Below, piece after piece: positions 50,719-59,280 of a DNA stretch of 64,000 nt (within the stretch, counting starts at the first letter, position 1; every line of letters begins with the position of its first letter). The position numbers were made by a program, and so were the translations under genes. The stretch is from Methanothrix sp. (lineage in GTDB: Archaea > Halobacteriota > Methanosarcinia > Methanotrichales > Methanotrichaceae): positions 744,001-808,000 of the forward strand of contig NZ_JADJJX010000001.1 of assembly GCF_016706325.1 (NCBI RefSeq), written 5' to 3'. Under the pieces are notes generated by a model. It made no database searches. It was given only the letters and a program-made list of their open reading frames with translations, and was not told where the DNA came from.

Positions 50719-51441
50719 CTAAATGCAGGGCAGCCAGTCAACGCTGATGGCACCACAGGTGGAGTTGCCCCAGAGCTGGATGAACTTCTCAATGGAGAAG
50801 ACACCAGTCAGGTCCTCGACGGATCTGCCGTACTCAGCGTGGCGGCCCTTGAGCTGCCTGCTGGGCTCGGGATCCCTGGAGAGCCATCCGATATGGGCAA
50901 CGCCGATGACGTTGCTGTTCAGGTTGGCCTCAAGAACGCCAGTGCAGCAGTTCTCGACACAGGTGTTCTGGTAGCCTCTGGTCTTGACCTCGGTGGTCTT
51001 CTGCAGGTGCTCAGCGTGGCTGTACATCTCAGTCAGCACAGCGCCGATTCTGTAGTTCTGCACACACAGCTTCTCGACCCACTTCTGGTCATAGGTGCCT
51101 GTCTGATAGGATACCGGCATGTACTCGAACTCAGCTTCCTTGGTGAAGTTGATGTAGTCCATGGCACAGGTATTGGGATACATACAGGGCAACTGAGCGC
51201 CATAGGCATTAAGCTGCCTCTCAGCCTCTACCTCGGTCCTCTCTACGATCACGTTTCCGGATCCGGACTCCTTCTCAACCAGCTTCTGGCCGTTGAAGCC
51301 AGACTGGGTGGAAATGATCATCTCTACGTTCTTATATCCAACGCCCTTGACCGATGCCTTTTCGTACATATAGTTAGCTGCACCGGCCATGCCTACTACG
51401 GCCATGGCGACTATAATCAAAACAGCTATCAGTTTTCTCAT
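50719..51441 (-). CDS. Secreted scaffold-family protein, paralogue 4
   Basis: A 240-residue member, nearly the same as paralogue 3 in sequence. ATG 51441 is the start: GGAGGTG lies nine bases before it. The signal peptide AVLIIVAMAVVGMAGA is followed by NYMYEKASVKGVGYKNVEMI and the shared core. Variable loop 1 has QLPCMYPNTC, loop 2 QNTCVENCC. It is the first gene of the cluster in transcription direction. No membrane anchor is present, so the mature protein is free or bound to other surface proteins. Confidence 0.83.
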   Translation of the reverse strand: MRKLIAVLIIVAMAVVGMAGAANYMYEKASVKGVGYKNVEMIISTQSGFNGQKLVEKESGSGNVIVERTEVEAERQLNAYGAQLPCMYPNTCAMDYINFTKEAEFEYMPVSYQTGTYDQKWVEKLCVQNYRIGAVLTEMYSHAEHLQKTTEVKTRGYQNTCVENCCTGVLEANLNSNVIGVAHIGWLSRDPEPSRQLKGRHAEYGRSVEDLTGVFSIEKFIQLWGNSTCGAISVDWLPCI

Positions 51442-51896
51442 TTCTTTCCCACCTCCTTGATATACCAACATTTCTCAGGATCCAAGCCGTCCACAGAGGC
51501 CTAAATCCACTTGACACCATAAGACAGCAAGACCTCGTCTTCTGCACGGCAACAAGCCCATGCAGAGCAACTCCGATTTTGCTGGCGTTATGGAGTACCT
51601 GATCCTCATGCTTATCGGCTCATATTTGAGTATTTTGCTCAGGCAAGAGCACCCTATACCGCCTTCAGGAATATAAACGTATCGGGTCTTTATCCAGAAA
51701 AACCGATATCGGCTAGTCTTGTCAATCGTTTTGCCCCAGCAAAAATGCCATCGATCTTCACCGGGATTGCAGGGAAAGTGCTACTATCCTCCTGATGCAA
51801 TAGCAGTAGAATGCGCGCCAGGACGCTGGCTGGCAACATCAGCCCCTTTCGACTCTGGGAAGTTGCGCAGGCCGTCCAGATGGGATTATTGAAAGG
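51442..51896. other. Upstream region of the secreted cluster with a possible micro-ORF
   Basis: A 455-base gap that should hold the promoter of paralogue 4. On the plus strand 51560-51676 could encode 38 residues with one hydrophobic helix (MEYLILMLIGSYLSILL); it has no ribosome site, so I do not call it a gene. Nothing else was recognised before the tRNA genes. Confidence 0.4.
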
Positions 51897-51971
51897 TGCT
51901 CCGGCCGGGATTTGGACCCGAGTCTTCGGCTTGAAAGGCCGAAATGATTGGCCGGGCTACACTACCGGAGC
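51897..51971 (-). tRNA. tRNA-Glu (anticodon TTC)
   Basis: The minus strand gives acceptor stem GCTCCGG/CCGGAGC, a perfect anticodon stem TCGGC/GCCGA around CTTTCAA (anticodon TTC), and T stem CTCGG-type pairing around GTCCAAA. The discriminator is A. The T loop has GTCCAAATC in place of GTTCAAATC, a small deviation. It is 75 bases long. Confidence 0.93.
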
Positions 51972-52059
51972 AATGATTTCATCAAATCAACCTGCCTGGC
52001 CCTCCTAAATGAGATTGAACAGATATATCTACATTTCCAGTGAGATCCTGGATTTTGAG

Positions 52060-52132
52060 TAGTCCCGGGCGGATTCGAACCGCCGTCGCGGGCTCCAAAG
52101 GCCCTCAGGATTGACCTCTACCCTACGGGACT
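52060..52132 (-). tRNA. tRNA-Gln (anticodon TTG)
   Basis: The minus strand has acceptor stem AGTCCCG/CGGGACT, T arm GGCGG-TTCGAAT-CCGCC and anticodon loop CTTTGGA with anticodon TTG. The discriminator is A. It is 73 bases long and lies 88 bases from tRNA-Glu(TTC). In archaea glutamine is made on this tRNA from glutamate by GatDE, so the Glu and Gln tRNAs are functionally related neighbours. Confidence 0.93.
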
Positions 52133-52232
52133 ATTTTCTCGCTTCTTCAGACGCGGCAGCCCCTGCCCTCAGAAGCCTGCCCTTGGTTGTCCCCATAAGA
52201 TATATATTCTCTTTCCCGGAGGATCAATCTGG

Positions 52233-53225
52233 ATGAAGCTGCTCACCAGGACCCATATGAGCCAGCGCAGGTTGATGGAGATCCTCAGGGTGATCGAGAG
52301 CGCCAGCACGCCAGTGGGAGCGAGGGCGATCTCAGATACCCTTTCCAACCGGGGCTATGATCTGGGCGAAAGGGCGGTGCGCTATAATCTCAAGATCCTC
52401 GATGAGCTGGGGTTCACCAAGAAGAAGGGCTATAGCGGCCGGGTGATCACCCCGCTGGGCTCCAGAGAGCTAGCCGATGCCCTGATAGACGATCGGATAG
52501 GCTTTGTGAACACCAGGATTGAGGAATATATGTACAGGAGCAGCTTTGATCCGCACAGCTGCCAGGGTCTGGTCATCGCCAATACCAGCATTATCGATAA
52601 AACCGATTCCGATCGGGTCCTGGATATCCTCGCCCGCGCCTTCGACGAGGGATACGGGATAAGCCGCCGTGTATTGATCCTGGACGAGGGCGAGATGCTC
52701 TCCACCCAGGTGGTGCCCGCTGGATCTATAGGTATGGTCACGGTATGCAGCATGACCATGGATGGGATTCTGATGAAGAAGGGGATTCCCGTCCTCACCA
52801 GCTTCGCAGGCCTGGTAAGGATCAAAGATAAGCAGCCGGTGGAGTTCACTGATCTCATAGCCTATGCGGGCTCATCCCTCGACCCGGTGAAGATCTTCAT
52901 GGGAGGGAGGGTGACAAGCGTCTCCAATGCCATCAGCAGAGGATCGGGGCGGGTGCTGGCCAATGTCCGGGAGGTACCCCTCGCGGCGGCTGGATATGCC
53001 CTCGATATCCTGGAAGCATCTCGATGTGCAGGATTTGGCGGCCTTATAAAAGTCGGAGGTCCCGCCGAGCCGATACTGGGCTGTCCAGTGGCCGCAGGAA
53101 AGATCGGCATCGCCTTTTATGCTGGGGTCAATGGTGCAGTGGCTGCAGAGGAGATGGGAGCGGGGATAAAGACCCTGCCGATATCCATGCTCGTGGACTA
53201 CTCCCGGATGGCCGATCTGAGCTGA
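52233..53225 (+). CDS. nrpR: NrpR-type nitrogen regulatory repressor (HTH + one NRD domain)
   Basis: A 330-residue regulator. The N-terminal winged helix (RRLMEILRVIESASTPVGAR to ERAVRYNLKILDELG) is followed by one DUF128/NrpR domain (GLVIANTSIIDKTDSDRVLD, GMVTVCSMTMDGILMKKGIP, FGGLIKVGGPAEPILGCPVA). NrpR represses nitrogen-fixation and glutamine synthetase genes and is released by 2-oxoglutarate. The single NRD with a helix-turn-helix is the NrpRI type known from Methanosarcina; the partner NrpRII should be elsewhere. ATG 52233 follows GGAGGATC. The stop codon lies in the first unit of a 28-bp repeat. Confidence 0.92.
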   Translation: MKLLTRTHMSQRRLMEILRVIESASTPVGARAISDTLSNRGYDLGERAVRYNLKILDELGFTKKKGYSGRVITPLGSRELADALIDDRIGFVNTRIEEYMYRSSFDPHSCQGLVIANTSIIDKTDSDRVLDILARAFDEGYGISRRVLILDEGEMLSTQVVPAGSIGMVTVCSMTMDGILMKKGIPVLTSFAGLVRIKDKQPVEFTDLIAYAGSSLDPVKIFMGGRVTSVSNAISRGSGRVLANVREVPLAAAGYALDILEASRCAGFGGLIKVGGPAEPILGCPVAAGKIGIAFYAGVNGAVAAEEMGAGIKTLPISMLVDYSRMADLS

Positions 53226-53397
53226 TATTCCCCAATCGATCTTCTTGAGCTGATATCCCCCAATCGATCTTCTTGAGCTGATATCCCCCAATCGATCTTC
53301 CTGAGCTGATATTCCCCAATCGATCTTCCTGAGCTGATATTCCCCAATCGATCTTCCTGAGCTGATATCCCCCAATCGATCTTCCTGAGCTGATATT
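53221..53397. repeat. 28-bp tandem repeats (6.3 units) at the nrpR stop codon
   Basis: Units start at 53221, 53249, 53277, 53305, 53333 and 53361, with a partial seventh to 53397. The consensus begins GCTGATATYCCCCAATCGAT and ends CTTCYTGA; the only variation is C/T at two places. There are no spacers. The first unit contains the nrpR TGA, so the repeat begins in the last two codons of the gene. Confidence 0.95.
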
Positions 53398-53428
53398 CAT
53401 CACTTCAAGGCTTAAAAGACAAGATAAT

Positions 53429-53438
53429 GTTTTATAGG
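53429..53438 (+). promoter_or_regulatory. TATA element of rps6e
   Basis: GTTTTATAGG lies 50 bases before the rps6e start, which leaves a leader of about 25 bases at standard archaeal spacing. Confidence 0.45.
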
Positions 53439-53487
53439 GCATCAGTCTCTAGACAGAAAGTCACATTTACGTCGATGAGGAAGTATA

Positions 53488-53889
53488 ATGGATTTTAGAG
53501 TTGTGGTCTCAGATCCCAAAAGCGGTAAAGCCTATCAGGTAGAGCTTAAGGATACCGGAGCGAGCAAGCTACTGGGGAAGCATATCGGCGAGAAGATCGA
53601 AGGGGAGATCCTGGGCATGCCAGGATACTCGATGCAGATCACAGGAGGGAGCGATCGCGAGGGATTTCCCATGCGGGCCGACCTCCCGGGAAACAAACGA
53701 AGAAAGATCCTTCTCTCCACTGGAATCGGCTATCACCCCACTGCTGAGGGCAAGAAGAAGAGGAAGAGCATCCATGGGAGGGACATATCCCACGATATCG
53801 GCCAGATAAATGTCAAGGTGGTGGAGTCGGGGGCCAAATCGCTGGAGGAGCTGTTGAGCAGGACCCCCAAGGAGGAGAGCCCTGAGTAG
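53488..53889 (+). CDS. rps6e: 30S ribosomal protein S6e
   Basis: A 133-residue archaeal/eukaryotic-type small-subunit protein. The start MDFRVVVSDPKSGKAYQVEL is typical, as are LLGKHIGEKIEGEILGMPGY, the GGSDREGFPMRADLPG loop and RRKILLSTGIGYHP. HGRDISHDIGQINVKVVE is the C-terminal half. The length is normal for archaea, lacking the eukaryotic phosphorylated tail. A TATA element lies upstream and the gene stands alone between the repeat array and a convergent reductase gene. Confidence 0.97.
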   Translation: MDFRVVVSDPKSGKAYQVELKDTGASKLLGKHIGEKIEGEILGMPGYSMQITGGSDREGFPMRADLPGNKRRKILLSTGIGYHPTAEGKKKRKSIHGRDISHDIGQINVKVVESGAKSLEELLSRTPKEESPE

Positions 53890-53933
53890 CTGGGACGGAG
53901 AGCATCAGAAAGGGACGGCCTGCCGTCCTGTAG

Positions 53934-55085
53934 TCATTTTATAGACCATTCGCGAGAGCTGAGTGGCGAGGGTATCTGCGCCCGCATCACCGATTTCATC
54001 TGTTCTGGGCTCAAGGCAGCGAAGAGGGCATTGATGAGCCGATCGCTTCTCATGGCCACATCCACCATCTTTCTTATCTGCACTGACCGCTCCAGCTCCC
54101 GCCCGAACTCCCTTCCAATGCGCGATGAATACTCCGATAAGGATTTGCCGCGGCAAAGATGCTCAATTGCCAACTCGCCTGCAATCCTCCCGGCAACAAC
54201 CGCTAAAGGTATGCCTCCGCCACTGCTGGCCAGTACATGCCCGGCGGCATCTCCTGCCAGGATCATATTGCCTTTGTGAATCGACCCTGCACTCCCGCCA
54301 GCGGGGACCAGGCCGCGCATCACCGCCAAAACCTCCCCTGAGGAGAGCTTCTCTTTGGCCTGGGGATGACCGTGCACAAATCCCTCCAGGATATCGGGAA
54401 GCTTCTGGCCGGAGAGGTAGGACGAACGCACCCCCACGCCCACATTGGCCCTATCCGGGCCGAGGGGAATTATCCAGGCATAGCCCCCTGGAGCGTACCT
54501 TGCCGAGAAGAACATCTCTGCTGCATCGCTATCGATATCCACATCCGCCATCTCGTACTCCAGGCAGATGCCCATCTCCTGGAGGGGGTTTCCCATATGG
54601 CGGGAGACTGTGGAGCGGGGGCCATCAGCGCCAATTATCATCCGGGGCCTGAGCCTCCCGGAATAGTGGCCGGAGAGCTCCAGCCCGCCCTCCAGCAGCG
54701 CCGCCCGGGTGGCGGGAAGGATCCTAGCACCAGCGCGAGCGGCCTGGGAGGCAAGGTGGCGATCAAAAGACCGCCGGTCCAAGACCCGACCCGCGACGGC
54801 AAACTCCTTGCTCATTCCAGAGGGGGAGTAGATCCGCTGCAGCCGGGTGTGATGCAGTATGCAGCGCTTTGGGATCTCCTTTAATTCCTCAGGCAGCCGG
54901 GCGCGGGGCAGCAGAGCCTCCAGTTCCCCGCCCTCAGGGAGGAAACCGCCACACTGAACCGGGCTGCCTATCTCGCTCTTCCTCTCGATGAGCACCACAT
55001 CCAGTTCCCGGGCTGCCACGAGGGCTGCAGTGCACCCCGCCGGCCCCGCGCCCACGACAGCCAGTTGTATATCTTCTCTCATCAT
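53934..55085 (-). CDS. Geranylgeranyl reductase family flavoprotein
   Basis: A 383-residue FAD enzyme of the geranylgeranyl reductase family, which saturates isoprenoid chains of archaeal lipids. The FAD-binding VVGAGPAGCTAALVAA is at residues 9-24, with VLIERKSEIGSPVQCGG next. IIGADGPRSTVSR, then GNMILAGDAAGHVLASSGGG and IPLAVVAGRIAGELA complete the fold. The family includes the main lipid reductase and several paralogues with unknown substrates; I cannot say which this is. ATG 55085 overlaps the upstream symporter gene as ATGA, so the two are coupled. Confidence 0.87.
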   Translation of the reverse strand: MMREDIQLAVVGAGPAGCTAALVAARELDVVLIERKSEIGSPVQCGGFLPEGGELEALLPRARLPEELKEIPKRCILHHTRLQRIYSPSGMSKEFAVAGRVLDRRSFDRHLASQAARAGARILPATRAALLEGGLELSGHYSGRLRPRMIIGADGPRSTVSRHMGNPLQEMGICLEYEMADVDIDSDAAEMFFSARYAPGGYAWIIPLGPDRANVGVGVRSSYLSGQKLPDILEGFVHGHPQAKEKLSSGEVLAVMRGLVPAGGSAGSIHKGNMILAGDAAGHVLASSGGGIPLAVVAGRIAGELAIEHLCRGKSLSEYSSRIGREFGRELERSVQIRKMVDVAMRSDRLINALFAALSPEQMKSVMRAQIPSPLSSREWSIK

Positions 55086-56974
55086 CTTGGTGATGCTGCC
55101 AGGCCGATCTCGGCCAGCACCCTCTCGATCTCCTGGTAGGCAACAACCAGCTCATCCCTCTGCCGCTCGATGCTCTCGCCCTTTGGATCTGCATCCAGCC
55201 AGATCTGCCGGGTGCTGCCGTGTACCATCTTGACGCAGGCCAGCATATCGGCCTGGCTGAGGCGGTAGGCGACGTGGCTGCCGGTGGGGGTGAACCAGAT
55301 GGAATTGCTCTCCTTGAGACTCTCCACAAAGGGCTTCCAGATCAGATTTGCATGCTCCTTCTCTTCGCGAGCGGGAGAGTAATCAATGGCCAAGCGGAGA
55401 TGAATCCGCTCCCCTGCCGGCTTCTCCTCGATCTTTGTGCTGATCCTCTGATAGATCGGGCTCGTCCGATCCATCCCCGGAGTGCTGCCCTCGAAGACCC
55501 TCTCTGCGATATCGGGGAAGAATGGAGCCAGGCGGATATCCTCCGCCTGCCTGGTGGCCAGAGATGCCCCCAGAAAGAAGAGGGCGCTCAAGGATAAGCC
55601 CACCAGAACGCCGTGCTCCACCAGATAGGGAGAGATGCTGTCCAGTGGCTCCTTGAGCCAGAACTGCTCATAGGATATGAGAAGGATCTGAGTTCCGCCG
55701 CCCACCACCAGGGCCGCCATGGCTCCCCACTTCGTGGCCCGCTTCCAGTACAGACCGCCGATGATGGGAAAGAAGTAGGATGTAGTGCCAATGACTGTGG
55801 CGATGATCACTGCATCCATGATGCTCTCCACATTCAGGGCGATGAAGGCGGATAAGAAGACCATGATCACAATCAGTATCCTGTTTACAACCAGCATCTC
55901 TTTCACTGTAGCCGTGGGCCAGAGATACCTTTGGATCAGGTCGCGGGAGAGGCAGGATGCCCCAGAGGTGGCAAATGTATCAGTGCAGGACATGGATGCT
56001 GCCGCAAAGCCGATGGTCAGGAGGCCTAAGAGCCATCCCGGGACGTTATCGCTTATAATCCGGAGATACAGCATCTCCGCTTCCACCTCTCCGGAAGGGC
56101 GGGGGTAGATCACAGAGAGGCCTATGGCCGACAGAAGGCAGAAGATGTACACCAAGGCGAGCAAGGCAGCACCAAGCAAGAGCCCTCTCTTCGCAGAGGG
56201 ATCATCACGCGCTGCCCAGACCTTCTGCCAGGGGTCCTGCTCTGCCACCCATCCCGGAACCAGGGCCACTATGAAGACCAGAGCCCCCAATATGCCGCCC
56301 AGGGAGAAGATATCCCACCAGTCAGCGCCCAGCATTGAGGATGCTGTGATGATGGAGATGTCCATGTCCGCTGACAGGTCGAGAGCCATATAGGCCACAT
56401 AGGCGGCAAGGCCGGCCAGCAGAGCATACTGAATCATATCCGTCCAGACCACCGCCCGGAAGCCGCCCACGCCAACATAAAGGGCTACAGAGATGGCCAT
56501 GATGGCGATGGCGAAGACGGGCTCAATGCCGAAGAAGGTGCCCAGCACCAATTTGAAGCCTATGAAGTCGGTGACAGAGAAGAGCACCATCATGATGGTG
56601 ACGGCGAGAGCCACCGGTGCCCGGATCATGGGGTCGTACCTTATCTCCATGAGCTCGGGCTGGGTCAGGGCGGGGATATTCTTGATCCTTCCTGATATGG
56701 CGGCGATGATGGCCAGGCCGGCGATATTCGGGAAGACCCAGATCCAGATCGAGCCTATGCCGAAGAGAAGAAAGAGCCCCGTGGCCAGGAGCAGTGCACT
56801 GGCTGTGGTCCAGGCTGATGCGGCGGCAAGTCCTATGCTTATCGGTCCCAGCTCTCTTCCCGCCAGCCAGAAGTCGGTCTCCGACCTCTGCCTGCGGGAG
56901 AGATACAGGCCTATCCCGAGCAGGACCGCGATGTAGATCGACAGGAAAACCAGGAACAATGAATAGGCATCCAT
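55082..56974 (-). CDS. Sodium:solute symporter with C-terminal cytoplasmic extension
   Basis: An SSS permease of about 630 residues. The N-terminal 490 residues have 13 helices, with ETDFWLAGRELGPISIGLAA and GVGGFRAVVWTDMIQYALLA as family marks, and SCTDTFATSGASCLSRDLIQ in the sodium-site region. After the last helix a soluble tail of about 140 residues (RIHLRLAIDYSPAREEKEHA, FTPTGSHVAYRLSQADML) is unusual; it may be a regulatory domain. The substrate is unknown. ATG 56974 is preferred over an upstream start that lies in the promoter region. The reductase gene is coupled downstream. Confidence 0.87.
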   Translation of the reverse strand: MDAYSLFLVFLSIYIAVLLGIGLYLSRRQRSETDFWLAGRELGPISIGLAAASAWTTASALLLATGLFLLFGIGSIWIWVFPNIAGLAIIAAISGRIKNIPALTQPELMEIRYDPMIRAPVALAVTIMMVLFSVTDFIGFKLVLGTFFGIEPVFAIAIMAISVALYVGVGGFRAVVWTDMIQYALLAGLAAYVAYMALDLSADMDISIITASSMLGADWWDIFSLGGILGALVFIVALVPGWVAEQDPWQKVWAARDDPSAKRGLLLGAALLALVYIFCLLSAIGLSVIYPRPSGEVEAEMLYLRIISDNVPGWLLGLLTIGFAAASMSCTDTFATSGASCLSRDLIQRYLWPTATVKEMLVVNRILIVIMVFLSAFIALNVESIMDAVIIATVIGTTSYFFPIIGGLYWKRATKWGAMAALVVGGGTQILLISYEQFWLKEPLDSISPYLVEHGVLVGLSLSALFFLGASLATRQAEDIRLAPFFPDIAERVFEGSTPGMDRTSPIYQRISTKIEEKPAGERIHLRLAIDYSPAREEKEHANLIWKPFVESLKESNSIWFTPTGSHVAYRLSQADMLACVKMVHGSTRQIWLDADPKGESIERQRDELVVAYQEIERVLAEIGLAASPR

Positions 56975-57069
56975 GCTTTTAAAACACCCTCTGGCGGCAA
57001 CGTATCTTGTGGTATTTAACAGCAACTACTTAAACGGAAGAGTGGCTAGGGCGAGTGAGGTCTTTGGAT

Positions 57070-58725
57070 ATGAGGAGCGATGTCACCAAGGTGGGCCGGG
57101 AGAGAGCACCTCACAGGGCTCTTCTCAAGGCCACCGGCCTGTGCGATGAGGAGATTCGCCGTCCTTTCATCGGCGTTGTAAACTCATGTAACGATTTTAT
57201 ACCCGGACACATTCACCTCGACCGGTTGGGGGAGGCGGTTAAAGCAGGCATCCGCTCTGCCGGGGGGGTTCCCTTTGAGTTCCAGACCATCGGGGTCTGC
57301 GACGGCATAGCCATGGGCCATAAGGGGATGAGATACTCCCTGCCCAGCCGGGAGCTGATCGAGGACACCATCGAGATCATGGCCGAGTCCCATCAGTTAG
57401 ACGGCCTGGTGATGATCCCCACCTGCGATAAGATCGTCCCCGGACATATCATGGCCGCGGGGAGGCTGGATCTGCCCACCATCGTGGTCACTGGCGGGCC
57501 GATGATGCCCGGCTTTGCCTGCGACAAGGATCTGGATCTGATCAATGTCTTCGAGGAGTGGCAGAGAGGGGGCGAGACCCTGGATGCCCTGGAGGATATG
57601 GCCTGCCCCGGCGCAGGCTCCTGTGCCGGCCTCTTCACCGCCAATACCATGGCCTGCCTCACTGAGGCCATGGGCCTCTCCCTGCCCGGGTGCGCCACCG
57701 CCCATGCAGTGGATGCGCGAAAGGTTCGCCTGGCCAAGCTCTCCGGGATGAAGATCATGGAACTGGTGGAGAAGGGGATCACCGCCCGGCAGATAGTGAC
57801 TGCCGCCTCCCTGGATAATGCCATCCGGGTGGATATGGCCATCGGCGGGTCGACGAACACCGTCCTGCACCTGCTGGCAATAGCAGCTGAGTTCGGCCTG
57901 GACCTGAGCATCCAGCGCTTCGATCAGCTCAGCCGGGAGACGCCACATCTGGTCAATCTCAGGCCCGGAGGCCCCTATCACATCCTTGACCTGGAGAAGG
58001 CAGGGGGAGTTCCCGCAGTCATGAGCGCCCTCCGATCTCTTCTGGACCTGGATGCCCTGACTGTCACAGGCAAAAGGCTTGGTCAGAGCCTGGACTCATT
58101 CAAGGTGATCAATCCCCTCGTCAACTCCCAGGTGATAGCCACCATCAGCTCACCGGTGCATGCCGAGGGGGGCATAGCCATACTCTATGGCAGCCTGGCC
58201 CCGGAGGGTGCTGTGGTCAAGCAGACTGCTGTATCGCAGGGAATGCTCAAGCACTCCGGCCCGGCGGTGATCTATGATAGCGAGGAGGATTCGATGGCGG
58301 GGATAGTGGGAGGAGAGGTGAGGCCCGGCGATGTGGTGGTGATAAGATATGAGGGCCCGAGGGGCGGCCCGGGAATGAGAGAGGCCCTGGCCCCCACATC
58401 AGCCATCGCCGGGGCAGGCCTCTCTGAGTCAGTGGCCCTGATAACCGATGGACGGTTCAGCGGGGGCACCAGGGGCCCTTGCATCGGCCATGTCTCACCC
58501 GAGGCCGCCGCTGGTGGTCCCATCGCCCTGGTCCGGCCCGGCGATATCATCAGCATCGATATCCCCGCCCGCAGGCTCGATCTGCAGGTTGACCAGGAGG
58601 AGCTGGAGCGGAGGAGAGGGGAATGGAAGATGCCTGATATGCCTGAGGGCATCATAAAGACCGGTGTGCTGGCGCGCTACAGAAATTCAGTGACCTCAGC
58701 CAGCAAAGGCAGCGTACTGAGATGA
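57070..58725 (+). CDS. ilvD: Dihydroxy-acid dehydratase
   Basis: IlvD makes 2-oxoisovalerate and its isoleucine counterpart in branched-chain amino-acid synthesis. The protein is 551 residues, normal for the family. Iron-sulfur ligands and motifs are NSCNDFIPGHIHLD, PTCDKIVPGHIMAAGRLDLP, and GAGSCAGLFTANTMACLTEA. GRFSGGTRGPCIGHVSPEAA near the C terminus is a signature. ATG 57070 is chosen since GAGGT lies eight bases before it; a GTG at 57055 is possible. The thpR start overlaps its stop as ATGA. Confidence 0.96.
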   Translation: MRSDVTKVGRERAPHRALLKATGLCDEEIRRPFIGVVNSCNDFIPGHIHLDRLGEAVKAGIRSAGGVPFEFQTIGVCDGIAMGHKGMRYSLPSRELIEDTIEIMAESHQLDGLVMIPTCDKIVPGHIMAAGRLDLPTIVVTGGPMMPGFACDKDLDLINVFEEWQRGGETLDALEDMACPGAGSCAGLFTANTMACLTEAMGLSLPGCATAHAVDARKVRLAKLSGMKIMELVEKGITARQIVTAASLDNAIRVDMAIGGSTNTVLHLLAIAAEFGLDLSIQRFDQLSRETPHLVNLRPGGPYHILDLEKAGGVPAVMSALRSLLDLDALTVTGKRLGQSLDSFKVINPLVNSQVIATISSPVHAEGGIAILYGSLAPEGAVVKQTAVSQGMLKHSGPAVIYDSEEDSMAGIVGGEVRPGDVVVIRYEGPRGGPGMREALAPTSAIAGAGLSESVALITDGRFSGGTRGPCIGHVSPEAAAGGPIALVRPGDIISIDIPARRLDLQVDQEELERRRGEWKMPDMPEGIIKTGVLARYRNSVTSASKGSVLR

Positions 58726-59267
58726 CAGGAATCAGGTGCTTCGTTGCCGTGGACCTGCCAGAGGAGATGCGCGAGGAGATCGGCCGCCTGGAGGAGGGTA
58801 TCGCCACAGCAGGGCTGCGCCTGGTCCGGCCGGAGCTGGTCCACATCACCATCAAGTTCCTGGGAGATGTCCCTGAGGGAGGAGTGGGCCGGGTCAAGGA
58901 GGCCCTGGCTACAGTCAAGGCCGCCCCCTTCGCTGCTCGCCTGACGGGCATGGGCGCATTTCCGGGAAGATCGGTGCGCGTGGTCTGGCTGGGCCTGGAG
59001 GGGGACTTCACCTCGTTATCGGATAAGGTGGAGACGGCTCTGGGGCCCCTGGGTTATCCCCGGGAGGAGCGGGGCTTCATCCCTCATGTGACAATAGGAA
59101 GGGTGGGCCGGCCCAATGCCAGGATCAGCCGGGAGCTTCTGGCCAAGATCGGCTCTCGATCTGCTCTGGACCTGGGAAGCTTCACTGTAGATAGATTCTA
59201 TCTAAAAAAAAGCACACTGACACCGGGAGGGCCAATATACGAAGACCTGGCAGCATTCCCTCTCTGA
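58722..59267 (+). CDS. thpR: RNA 2',3'-cyclic phosphodiesterase ThpR
   Basis: A 181-residue 2H phosphoesterase (formerly 2'-5' RNA ligase) that opens 2',3'-cyclic phosphates on RNA. The two HxTx motifs are HITIKFLG (near residue 45) and HVTIGRVG (near residue 125). The start TGIRCFVAVDLPEEMREEI is typical. It overlaps the ilvD stop by four bases (ATGA) and lies 13 bases before cca, a neighbour it has in many archaea, which points to tRNA end repair or processing. Confidence 0.95.
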   Translation: MTGIRCFVAVDLPEEMREEIGRLEEGIATAGLRLVRPELVHITIKFLGDVPEGGVGRVKEALATVKAAPFAARLTGMGAFPGRSVRVVWLGLEGDFTSLSDKVETALGPLGYPREERGFIPHVTIGRVGRPNARISRELLAKIGSRSALDLGSFTVDRFYLKKSTLTPGGPIYEDLAAFPL

Positions 59268-59280
59268 GATTGGAGAGATA

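Noticed and set aside
48388..51504. Long plus-strand readings opposite the secreted paralogues
   Set aside because: They recur because the genes are paralogous and lack stops in the antisense frame; no ribosome sites or protein features support them.
53221..53397. 28-bp direct repeats as a CRISPR array
   Set aside because: The units are directly adjacent with no spacers and no cas genes are present.
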